Program-made: the position numbers and the translations under genes
Notes under the pieces: generated by a model
What the model saw: only the letters and a program-made list of their open reading frames with translations
Told to the model about the DNA's origin: nothing
Database searches by the model: none
Shown here: positions 1 through 6,027 of the stretch, in pieces
Layout: each line of letters begins with the position of its first letter
Position numbering within the stretch: the stretch's first letter is position 1
Source of the DNA: Clostridiales bacterium
GTDB lineage: Bacteria; Bacillota; Clostridia; Christensenellales; Pumilibacteraceae
Reading direction: 5' to 3'
DNA length: 6,027 bases
Assembly (NCBI GenBank): GCA_029069015.1
Contig: JAIEBL010000214.1
Location: 1-6,027, forward strand

Positions 1-8
1 ATAGAATT

Positions 9-1490
9 ATGGACGAGAATTTGCAGAACGAAGAAGACTACGGCGAGCTTGTACGGGTTCGCCGCGAAAAATTAAAGAACGCCGTAGACGCAGGCAAAAA
101 CCCGTTTGAAAACGTGCGGTTCGAGTTTACCGCGTATTCGACGGATATTACGGGAAATCTCCCTGCCTACGAAAACAAGGAAGTCAAAATTGCGGGTCGG
201 CTCATGAGCAAGCTCGTCATGGGCAAGGCGAGTTTTGCGCACCTACTCGACGGCAAGGGCAAAATTCAGCTCTACCTTAAGATCGACAACCTGGGCGAAG
301 AGGCGTACGATGCGTTCAAAAAGGCGGATATCGGCGACATCGTGGGCGTGACGGGCACGGTGTTCGTGACGCATAAGGGTGAGGTCAGCGTTTCGGCGAC
401 CGAGCTTGTATTGCTTTCCAAGTCGCTGTTGCCGCTGCCCGAAAAATTCCACGGGCTCAAAGACAACGATCTTCGTTACCGTCAGCGGTACGTCGATCTG
501 ATCGTCAATCCCGAAGTCAAGGAAGTGTTCGTTTGCCGCAGTAAGATTATTGCCGCCATCAGAAAGCTTCTCGATTCGGAAGGGTTCTGCGAGGTGGAAA
601 CGCCCATCCTCAATACGGTTGCGGGCGGCGCGGCGGCGCGTCCGTTCGTGACGCACCACAACACGCTCAACCTCGACATGTTCATGCGCATTGCACCCGA
701 ACTGTATTTAAAGCGCCTGATCGTGGGCGGGTTCGACCGCGTCTACGAGATCGGCAGAATGTTCCGTAACGAGGGCATGGATATAAAGCACAATCCCGAG
801 TTTACGATGATGGAGCTCTATCAGAGCTACGCCGACTACAACGACATGATGCGCCTTACCGAGCGTATTTTCGGCGCGGCGCTCCAAGCAGTGGGCAAGG
901 GGAACAAGATCACCTATCAGGGAACGGAAATCGACCTTACCGCGCCGTGGGAGCGTATTACGATGGTACAAGCCGTCAAGAAGTATACGGGGCTTGACTT
1001 CGAGAAGCTGACCGACGAAACGGCGGCGGACGCTGCGCATGCCATCGGCGTGGAGATCGCGCCCGATAAAACGAATTGGGGATATGCGCTCTACCAGACG
1101 TTCGACCAGAAGGTGGAAGAACAGCTCATCAACCCCGTCTTTATCACGGACTATCCCATCGAAGTGAGCCCGCTTGCCAAGCGCATTCCGAATACGCGGC
1201 TTGTTTACCGCTTCGAGTTCTTTATGTATGCGCGCGAAATGGGGAATGCGTACAGCGAGCTGAACGACCCCGTCGATCAGCGCGAACGGTTTATGAATCA
1301 GGCGGCGAGAAAGGCTAAGGGCGACGAAGAAGCGGAAGCGTCGGACGACGATTTCGTGACGGCGCTCGAATACGGCATGCCGCCCACGGGGGGGCTCGGC
1401 ATCGGCATCGACCGCATGGTCATGCTGCTTTGCGACTGCGCGTCGATCCGCGACGTTATTCTGTTTCCCACGATGAAGCCCGTAAAATAA
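9..1490 (+). CDS. lysS: Lysyl-tRNA synthetase, class II
   Basis: Cytoplasmic enzyme that activates lysine with ATP and loads it onto tRNA-Lys. The 493 residues match the usual bacterial LysS length. An N-terminal OB-fold anticodon-binding domain covers about residues 56-140, followed by the class II catalytic core. Motif 1 is around 176-205. The lysine-enzyme signature [13 protein letters not shown] is at 206-218 and [11 protein letters not shown] at 227-237. Motif 2 has FRNEG at 252-256 followed by HNPEFTMME at 261-269. [10 protein letters not shown] is at 412-421, and motif 3 GGLGIGIDR at 461-469 is followed by [11 protein letters not shown] near the C-terminus. All expected class II residues appear intact. 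The ATG start gives a family-typical N-terminus ahead of the VRREKL segment. Only 8 nt precede it and they show no Shine-Dalgarno sequence, so the upstream context is unseen. It is the first gene of the co-oriented block. Confidence 0.98.
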   Translation: MDENLQNEEDYGELVRVRREKLKNAVDAGKNPFENVRFEFTAYSTDITGNLPAYENKEVKIAGRLMSKLVMGKASFAHLLDGKGKIQLYLKIDNLGEEAYDAFKKADIGDIVGVTGTVFVTHKGEVSVSATELVLLSKSLLPLPEKFHGLKDNDLRYRQRYVDLIVNPEVKEVFVCRSKIIAAIRKLLDSEGFCEVETPILNTVAGGAAARPFVTHHNTLNLDMFMRIAPELYLKRLIVGGFDRVYEIGRMFRNEGMDIKHNPEFTMMELYQSYADYNDMMRLTERIFGAALQAVGKGNKITYQGTEIDLTAPWERITMVQAVKKYTGLDFEKLTDETAADAAHAIGVEIAPDKTNWGYALYQTFDQKVEEQLINPVFITDYPIEVSPLAKRIPNTRLVYRFEFFMYAREMGNAYSELNDPVDQRERFMNQAARKAKGDEEAEASDDDFVTALEYGMPPTGGLGIGIDRMVMLLCDCASIRDVILFPTMKPVK

Positions 1491-1549
1491 CCTCGGTTTT
1501 TATCAGGGTAGCGTACGCGCGAAAAGCGGAAAAAGAAAAGCGGTAAAAA
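1491..1549 (+). other. Intergenic spacer between lysS and the membrane-protein gene
   Basis: These 59 nt hold an 8-bp palindrome GCGTACGC (1511-1518) and a 9-nt direct repeat GAAAAGCGG (1521-1529 and 1535-1543), the second copy lying just upstream of the next start codon. There is a short T-run at 1496-1501, but only a 4-bp stem with a 2-nt loop (1489-1498) could precede it, too tight for a credible intrinsic terminator. No confident promoter or strong Shine-Dalgarno sequence is seen. Readthrough from lysS is the simplest reading. Confidence 0.5.
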
Positions 1550-2326
1550 ATGGATAACAAAATCACCAAAAAGAGAATAAGCAACCACCTCGAATACGAT
1601 TGGATATTTTACGTCCTGATCGTAGTTGTGGGCATCTTGGGCAGTTACTTTTTGTTCTCGCAAATCAACCGCACGCGCGACTACGAGGATATAACGCTGT
1701 TCGTTTCTTGCTACGGCGAGAACGACAACGACTTCGTGGGGCGCACGTTTGCCGACATGAACAAGTCGGACTATCAATCAAACGGCAGATTTCTCTACGG
1801 CGAGAACGTGCTCCGTGAAATCACCGTTGAAACGCGCGATCCGCTTGACAGAGACAATTATCTTACGCTGTTGCAAACGCACGGCATTATCACGAGCGAT
1901 ATTCTGGTTGTGGGCAAGTCGTATATGGAGAGCTGCGCGGCTTCGTTCGTGCCGCTTACCGACGAAATCCTGACCGAGTATCTTTTGCCCGACGATCGGC
2001 AAACGGGCGAAAAATTGCAAATAGACGCTTTTGAGTACTATACGGTGACGCTTTCAAGCGGTGAGGAGCGTCGTGTGGGTATCAAAATCAGTAGCTTTGC
2101 CAAAATGCACGGGGCGGGTAGCGTGTTCGAAACCGATTGGCGCAACGTGGAGGGCTACAAAACGGCGTACGGCGAAGCGGCCGAAGAAAATCAGCCCGAC
2201 GACGAGTTTTATATCTGTCTGAACAGTCAGTCCAAAAATATCGGCAAATTCGGTAAACATGCAAAAGACAAGAACGCGCAGGCGCTGTTTGTGTTTAACC
2301 GCTTTTTAACGTATTACCGTCAATGA
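1550..2326 (+). CDS. Uncharacterised protein with a single N-terminal membrane anchor
   Basis: I do not recognise a named family. The 258 residues begin with a short basic segment (KITKKR at 4-9), then one hydrophobic helix at about 18-36, then a soluble domain of about 220 residues. The basic N-terminus ahead of the helix predicts the soluble part lies outside the membrane. There is no lipobox cysteine at the helix end, so it is an uncleaved anchor or signal-like segment, not a lipoprotein. Parts of the soluble domain vaguely recall extracellular solute-binding proteins: TSDILVVGKSYMES at 115-128, SFVPLTDEIL at 132-141, and a C-terminal stretch FYICLNSQSKNIGKFG at 220-235 before a helix. This resemblance is by eye only, and the protein is short for that family. 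The ATG at 1550 has only a weak ribosome site (AAGCGG at 1538-1543). Its stop overlaps the next start as ATGA, implying translational coupling to the decarboxylase-like gene. Confidence 0.85.
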   Translation: MDNKITKKRISNHLEYDWIFYVLIVVVGILGSYFLFSQINRTRDYEDITLFVSCYGENDNDFVGRTFADMNKSDYQSNGRFLYGENVLREITVETRDPLDRDNYLTLLQTHGIITSDILVVGKSYMESCAASFVPLTDEILTEYLLPDDRQTGEKLQIDAFEYYTVTLSSGEERRVGIKISSFAKMHGAGSVFETDWRNVEGYKTAYGEAAEENQPDDEFYICLNSQSKNIGKFGKHAKDKNAQALFVFNRFLTYYRQ

Positions 2327-3354
2327 GCAAGACGCTGCAAGACGCACTCGAAGAAATGGCGGCAAAACAGCCCGACCGTTTTACCGTTCCCGGACACAAG
2401 GGAACGCTTTGCCCGCTCGACTTTACGGAGCTGGGCTTACGCGGCGAACTCTTTCCCGATACGCTCGTGGTTGACGCGGAAAAGGAAACGGCAAAACTGT
2501 ACGGCGTGCAAAATTTGTTTTATCTGACGCACGGGTCGAGCCTCGGCATCAAAGCGGCGCTTTACCGCTTTAAAGGGAAAGAGGTTCTCTATGCCGACGG
2601 CGTGCACCGCGCCTTTACGGAAGCGTGTGAGCTTTGGGACATTAAAAAAGTTCCCGTGGGCGAGGAACGCGATGGCTTCGATTGCGCGGCGGACGCAGGA
2701 GTTCCGCCTATAACCTATGAGCAAGCGGCGCACGCGATCGCTACGCATCCGAACGCAAGCGCTTTGTTTATCACCTCGCCCGACTATATGGGGCGGTGCG
2801 CCGACCGCGCGATTGCCACGTTTTGCAAAGAAAAGGGCGTTACGCTCATCGTAGACGCGGCGCACGGCGCGCACTTTGCGTTTGCACCCGATTTAGACGA
2901 ATACCGATTTGAAACGGTCGCGCCGCTCTGCAACATGAGCGCGCACAAAACGCTCGCCGCCTATACGCAAGGTGCATATCTTGCGGCGGCGACGGAAGAG
3001 GCGGAAAGCGTCGAAAAAGCCTTGCGGCTACTCGGCACGACGAGCCCCAATTACCTTCTGCTTTCCTCGCTTTCCGAAGCGGCAAAAGCGGCGGCGGGGC
3101 AGAAAAACGACTATCTGCGGCTCAAAGCGTTTTCTGAAAAAATGCACGAGCAGAATATCTGTCTGCCTAACCAAGACTACACGCGGCTTTGCGTGACGGG
3201 CAGAAAATATAAGGGCAAGGCGTTGTTTGCATATTGTACGGCGCATAACGTATTGCCCGAGACGGCAATCGGTGAGTGGGTCGTGTTCGTGCTCACGCCG
3301 TACGACAACGGCGCGAAACTAAAACGGTTGGAAAATCTGTTGCAACAGGCGTAA
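2323..3354 (+). CDS. Short YaaO-type Orn/Lys/Arg decarboxylase-family protein (PLP fold)
   Basis: Fold-type I PLP protein related to the Orn/Lys/Arg decarboxylase major domain, of which B. subtilis YaaO is the member beside tmk. Visible marks in order: PGHKGT at 23-28; YGVQNLFYLTHGSSLG at 60-75 (cofactor-phosphate loop); ADGVHRAF at 91-98; TSPDYMG at 151-157; VDAAHGAHF at 177-185, with the cofactor-contacting Asp178 and His181; SAHKTLAAYTQG at 206-217, with Lys209 as the predicted Schiff-base lysine; and TTSPNYLLLSSL at 239-250. At 343 residues it is far shorter than the roughly 480 of YaaO. It ends just after the small subdomain and lacks the C-terminal decarboxylase domain. The usual DEAH is DAAH here. 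The PLP site looks intact, so it may be active, but substrate and reaction cannot be read. It starts in a 4-nt ATGA overlap with the upstream gene without its own clear Shine-Dalgarno sequence, and ends 5 nt before tmk. Confidence 0.9.
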   Translation: MSKTLQDALEEMAAKQPDRFTVPGHKGTLCPLDFTELGLRGELFPDTLVVDAEKETAKLYGVQNLFYLTHGSSLGIKAALYRFKGKEVLYADGVHRAFTEACELWDIKKVPVGEERDGFDCAADAGVPPITYEQAAHAIATHPNASALFITSPDYMGRCADRAIATFCKEKGVTLIVDAAHGAHFAFAPDLDEYRFETVAPLCNMSAHKTLAAYTQGAYLAAATEEAESVEKALRLLGTTSPNYLLLSSLSEAAKAAAGQKNDYLRLKAFSEKMHEQNICLPNQDYTRLCVTGRKYKGKALFAYCTAHNVLPETAIGEWVVFVLTPYDNGAKLKRLENLLQQA

Positions 3355-3359
3355 GAAAA

Positions 3360-3986
3360 ATGGCAAAAGGAAAGTTTATTACGGTAGAAGGTTGCGAGGG
3401 CGTGGGCAAAAGCACGCAGGTTCGCCTACTCAAAGAGTATTGCGAGGCGCACGGAATAAAGGCGTTGTTTACGCGCGAACCGGGTGGCACGCCCATTTCC
3501 GAAAAGATCCGCGCGCTCATTTTAGACCCCGAAAACGCGGATATGACGGATATGACCGAGCTTTTGCTGTACTGCGCGGCGCGTGCGCAGCACACCGAGA
3601 AGGTGATAAAGCCCGCGCTCGAGGCGGGGCTGAACGTGTTTTGCGACCGCTATTCGGACAGCACGACGGCGTATCAGGGATTTGCCCGCGGGTTGGACCT
3701 TAACACCGTTTCTATGCTATGTAGCGCCTCGCAAGTGGACGTTGCGGTCGATCTTACGATTTTTATGGACGTATCGCCCGACGACGGATTTGCGCGCAAG
3801 GGCGGCAAGGCAAACGACCGATTGGAAAACGAAACGCTTGCCTTTCACCGCGAGGTATATAAAGGGTTTCAAGCGCTCGCGGCGCAGGATCCCGACCGTT
3901 ATCTTTGCTTTAAGGCTACGGGCACGAAATACGACACGCACGGCGAGATCGTGCAAGCGCTCATTGCGCGCGGCATATTGAAGTAA
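3360..3986 (+). CDS. tmk: Thymidylate kinase (dTMP kinase)
   Basis: Cytoplasmic kinase that phosphorylates dTMP to dTDP with ATP, the step shared by salvage and de novo routes to dTTP. The 208 residues match the family length. The P-loop is GCEGVGKST at 11-19 with Lys17. TREPGGT at 38-44 and the DRY triplet at 96-98 (dTMP binding) are followed by SSTAYQG-like DSTTAYQGFARG at 100-111. The LID region has ARKGGKANDRLE at 145-156. The P-loop lacks the arginine of human-type enzymes and the LID is basic, as in the E. coli-type subgroup. The same frame is open back to 3276, adding 28 residues inside the upstream gene. I chose ATG 3360 because MAKGKFITVEG is the normal family N-terminus. The ribosome site is weak (AGG at 3347-3349, inside the previous gene), and the 5-nt gap suggests coupling. 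Confidence 0.97.
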   Translation: MAKGKFITVEGCEGVGKSTQVRLLKEYCEAHGIKALFTREPGGTPISEKIRALILDPENADMTDMTELLLYCAARAQHTEKVIKPALEAGLNVFCDRYSDSTTAYQGFARGLDLNTVSMLCSASQVDVAVDLTIFMDVSPDDGFARKGGKANDRLENETLAFHREVYKGFQALAAQDPDRYLCFKATGTKYDTHGEIVQALIARGILK

Positions 3987-4029
3987 AAGTGAAGAGTGAG
4001 AAAGTAAAGAAGTAAAAAGGGGATAAGCG
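3987..4029 (+). other. Purine-rich tmk-holB spacer with AAGTAAA repeats
   Basis: These 43 nt are almost only A and G with scattered T, and contain no C until the last three bases before the holB start. The heptamer AAGTAAA occurs at 3981-3987 (spanning the tmk stop codon), 4002-4008 and 4010-4016. No stem-loop followed by a T-run is present, so no intrinsic terminator is seen. The 3' end supplies the holB ribosome site. In B. subtilis this position holds the yaaQ and yaaR genes, and nothing coding remains of them here. Confidence 0.6.
4017..4023 (+). promoter_or_regulatory. Ribosome binding site deciding the TTG start of holB
   Basis: AAGGGGA lies 6 nt upstream of TTG at 4030, a normal Shine-Dalgarno distance. 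An in-frame TAA at 4024-4026 rules out any start further upstream, and the next in-frame ATG (4078) would remove 16 residues and has no comparable site. Together these support the non-ATG start. Confidence 0.75.
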
Positions 4030-5001
4030 TTGAACTACGTACCTTTGCTGAAAAAAACGGACGGCTACCGCGAGCTGATGCGGGAATGCGAAGAGGGGCG
4101 ACCTTTTCACGCATACCTGTTCGAGTCGGGCGACCTAGCGGCGCTCGATACGCTTGCGCGGCTGTTTATCATACGCGCCGAGGGCTTTTGTGACGACGGC
4201 GTGGAAGCAAAGCGCGTGTTCGACGGCAGTTACTTTGATATTCTCTGTTTTCCGCGCCCCGAGAAAAAGGGCAAGACGGATGTGGAAGACGCGGCGTTTA
4301 TCACCGACACGGCGTACTTACAGCCGAGCGAGCTGAGCGCAAAATACTTTATTATAGCGCCCACCGAGCCGATGAGCGCACCCGTGCAGAACAAACTGCT
4401 CAAAACGCTCGAAGAGCCGCCGGCTTCTGCGCGGTTTCTCATCCTTTCGGCAGGCGGACTGCTTCCTACGGTCGTCTCGCGGTGCAGGCGCATACGGTTA
4501 GAGCCCTTCGGGGAAGATACGGTTTGTAAGGCACTCATCGACGCGGGATTCGATACGGTGGTTGCCACGCTGTCGGCGGCGGCTTCGCGCGGGCAGATCG
4601 GTACGGCGGTACAGCTAGCCGAGCGTGGCGGCGGAAGAAAAGCGTTCGAGGCTGCGGCAAACTTTTTGCTACACACGAAGCGTTCTCCGCAGATCTTACC
4701 CGCAGCGGCAGAGATCATCGCGCAAAAGGACGATATCCAGCTTTTTATCGATTATTTGGAGCTGCTGCTGCGTGACGTGATGGCATACCGTACGTTGGGT
4801 GCAAGCGGCATTACGCTCAAAAATGCAGCGAGCGACATTGCCGCCATCGGAGAAACGTATTCCGATTTGGCTGTTCTGAACATTATGCCCAAAATCCGGC
4901 GCGCGAGGGCAAGACTTCGCGCCTACGGCAATACGGCGGGCTGCGTAGACGAACTACTCTTTTCGATATTGGAGGTAAAAGCAAAATGCCCGAAATCATA
5001 G
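4030..5001 (+). CDS. holB: DNA polymerase III delta' subunit, degenerate ATPase site
   Basis: Clamp-loader subunit that, with delta and tau/gamma, loads the beta sliding clamp for replication. It is 323 residues, like B. subtilis HolB. The N-terminus has HAYLFESGDLAALD at 27-40, the family's HAYLF lead-in, but with no P-loop: the G-x-x-G-x-G-K segment is absent. The zinc-knuckle cysteines normally found before the Walker B region are also missing; only Cys54 lies nearby. The AAA+ core is clear from YFIIAPTEPM at 106-115 (the Walker B acidic residue region is altered), QNKLLKTLEEPP at 120-131 and the SRC sensor motif at 150-152. A helical C-terminal collar region follows. Delta' is commonly ATPase-inactive, so loss of the P-loop fits a stator role. 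The start is TTG, fixed by an in-frame stop at 4024. Its 3' end overlaps ricT by 16 nt. A different AAA+ clamp-loader-like protein is less likely given the neighbours. Confidence 0.9.
   Translation: MNYVPLLKKTDGYRELMRECEEGRPFHAYLFESGDLAALDTLARLFIIRAEGFCDDGVEAKRVFDGSYFDILCFPRPEKKGKTDVEDAAFITDTAYLQPSELSAKYFIIAPTEPMSAPVQNKLLKTLEEPPASARFLILSAGGLLPTVVSRCRRIRLEPFGEDTVCKALIDAGFDTVVATLSAAASRGQIGTAVQLAERGGGRKAFEAAANFLLHTKRSPQILPAAAEIIAQKDDIQLFIDYLELLLRDVMAYRTLGASGITLKNAASDIAAIGETYSDLAVLNIMPKIRRARARLRAYGNTAGCVDELLFSILEVKAKCPKS
4971..4976 (+). promoter_or_regulatory. Shine-Dalgarno sequence of ricT inside holB
   Basis: GGAGGT lies about 9-10 nt upstream of the ricT ATG at 4986 and within the last codons of holB. 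It is the strongest ribosome site in the window, so ricT likely initiates well on its own even though it overlaps holB. Confidence 0.8.
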
Positions 5002-5999
5002 GCGTAAAATTCGATTTCAATCCGAAAGTATATTACTTTTCGCCCGACGGCAAGGAAGTATCGGTCGGGGATAACGTGGTGGTGCAGACGAGTTTGGGCG
5101 CGGACTACGGCAAAGTCGTCATGCCGCTCACCACGGTGGACGAAGGTAAGATCGTGGGCACGCTCATGCCCGTACTTCGCGTTGCGACCGAAGAGGACAA
5201 CGAACGCCATCAAAAGCTGCTCGAAAAGCGCAAGGAAAGTTTGCCGCTGATTGCCGAAAAGATCCGCTCCAGCGGGCTTGAAATGAAGTTCGTGGGCGCG
5301 GAATATACATTCGAGGGCGGCAAGCTGATGATATACTTTACCGCCGAAGGACGCGTGGATTTCCGCAATCTGGTACGCGAGCTTGCCACCTGTTTTCACA
5401 CGCGTATCGAACTCAAACAGATCGGCGCGCGCGACGAGTGCCGCATGATGGGCGGCATTGCGCCCTGCGGCAGGCCGTGTTGCTGTGCCGACCACATGAG
5501 CGACTACGCGCACGTTTCGATCAAAATGGCGAAGACGCAGAATCTTTCGCTCAACCCCGGCAAAATCAGCGGGCTTTGCGGCAGGCTGATGTGCTGCTTG
5601 GCGTACGAAAACGAATACTATGCCGAAGCGGGCAGACAGCTTCCCAAAATCGGTTCGCCCGTAACCTTACAAGACGGCAGGACGGGCACGGCGACTGCGA
5701 CCAATCCGCTCAAAATGACGGTGCGCGTGCGCATTGAAAATCAGGAAAAAGAAACGGTGGAATTTATCGATTGCGCCGCCGCGGATCTGACCTTTAAAAA
5801 GCGCGAGCCGCAACCCGAACCCGAAAACAAGAAGGGAAACAACGGCGGAAAGCAAAACAACAAAAAAGGCAAGAAGGGCAATAAGCAGAACGGCGGCGGG
5901 CAAGGACAGCGCCCGCAAAAAGCACCCGAGGCGGATGAACAGGCAAGCGAAACGGACGCCGAAGCGGCATTCGAAGAAGATTCGGATGAAAATGCGTAA
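4986..5999 (+). CDS. ricT: RicT/YaaT-type PSP1-domain protein with a charged C-terminal tail
   Basis: Homologue of B. subtilis RicT (YaaT). With RicA and RicF that protein forms an iron-sulphur complex that directs RNase Y mRNA processing and affects sporulation, competence and biofilm formation; the role here is inferred from homology. The N-terminal part starts with the typical IIGVKFDFNPKVYYFSP (4-20). The PSP1 core includes ECRMMGGIAPCGRPCCC at 151-167, VSIKMAKTQNLSLNPGKISG at 177-196 and LCGRLMCCLAYE at 197-208. Cysteines at 152, 161, 165-167, 198 and 203-204 are candidates for cluster ligands; Cys165 is an extra one where relatives have PCGRELCC-like sequence. The core ends near 270. 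B. subtilis RicT is about 275 residues, but this protein runs to 337. The added tail is basic and rich in K, N, G and Q (271-312), then acidic (313-337). It has a strong ribosome site and overlaps holB by 16 nt. Confidence 0.95.
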   Translation: MPEIIGVKFDFNPKVYYFSPDGKEVSVGDNVVVQTSLGADYGKVVMPLTTVDEGKIVGTLMPVLRVATEEDNERHQKLLEKRKESLPLIAEKIRSSGLEMKFVGAEYTFEGGKLMIYFTAEGRVDFRNLVRELATCFHTRIELKQIGARDECRMMGGIAPCGRPCCCADHMSDYAHVSIKMAKTQNLSLNPGKISGLCGRLMCCLAYENEYYAEAGRQLPKIGSPVTLQDGRTGTATATNPLKMTVRVRIENQEKETVEFIDCAAADLTFKKREPQPEPENKKGNNGGKQNNKKGKKGNKQNGGGQGQRPQKAPEADEQASETDAEAAFEEDSDENA

Positions 6000-6027
6000 A
6001 AAGTATTTACAAATATTGTGTTCTATG

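Noticed and set aside
243..659. Minus-strand open frame (138 codons) inside lysS
   Set aside because: It is antisense to conserved LysS domains, rich in R, H and V as expected for a mirror frame, with no family resemblance.
1388..1394. Run of seven G in lysS motif 3 as a programmed frameshift or sequencing error site
   Set aside because: The reading frame and the motif GGLGIGIDR are intact across the run, so there is no sign of a shift.
1489..1501. Possible terminator after lysS (AACC-TC-GGTT then T-run)
   Set aside because: The stem would have 4 bp and a 2-nt loop, which cannot fold stably, so the T-run alone is not evidence of termination.
2323..3354. Decarboxylase-like gene as a pseudogene
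   Set aside because: The frame is open throughout, the PLP motifs are conserved, it ends at a natural domain boundary, and tmk follows at 5 nt with no leftover C-terminal domain sequence.
3276..3359. Extended N-terminus for tmk (28 extra residues)
   Set aside because: The extension overlaps the decarboxylase-like gene, is unlike any Tmk N-terminus, and the family start MAKGKFITVEG fits ATG 3360 exactly.
4923..5513. Long minus-strand open frame (196 codons) opposite the holB end and the first half of ricT
   Set aside because: It lies fully antisense to well-supported genes, its translation shows no recognisable motif, and it is the usual by-product of GC-biased codon use on the opposite strand.
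6006..6027. TTTACA (6006-6011) as a promoter -35 box and ATG at 6025-6027 as the start of a next gene
   Set aside because: The matching -10 box would fall outside the window, there is no ribosome site before the ATG, and the window ends on it, so neither can be supported.

Overview
The window is a tightly packed block of core genes, all on the + strand. It most likely comes from a bacterium of the Firmicutes (Clostridia-like) with moderate GC content. I infer this from gene order: a YaaO-type Orn/Lys/Arg decarboxylase relative, tmk, holB (DNA polymerase III delta') and a RicT/YaaT PSP1-domain protein lie in the same order as the yaaO-tmk-yaaQ-yaaR-holB-yaaT cluster of Bacillus subtilis. The base composition is clearly richer in GC than typical Clostridium or Bacillus, so an uncultured gut-type Clostridia lineage is plausible. 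The species cannot be read from the sequence.

Layout: lysS (9-1490, class II lysyl-tRNA synthetase, complete); a 59-nt spacer; an unrecognised protein with one N-terminal membrane anchor (1550-2326); a short decarboxylase-fold protein (2323-3354) joined to it by a 4-nt ATGA overlap; tmk (3360-3986) after a 5-nt gap; a 43-nt purine-rich spacer where B. subtilis has yaaQ and yaaR; holB (4030-5001) starting at TTG; ricT (4986-5999) overlapping holB by 16 nt; and 28 nt of non-coding end. I see no convincing terminator between the genes, so one transcript through all six is likely but inferred.

The genes cover tRNA charging (LysS), dTTP synthesis (Tmk), the replicative clamp loader (delta') and RNA maturation/regulation (RicT). 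The two genes without a clear role are the membrane-anchored protein and the short decarboxylase relative. I found no tRNA, rRNA, CRISPR array, insertion sequence, phage gene or obvious novel defence or mobile system. The points worth a second look are family oddities: a decarboxylase fold cut down to its PLP core, a delta' without the P-loop and zinc cysteines, a RicT with an extra cysteine and a charge-segregated tail, and the missing yaaQ/yaaR pair.
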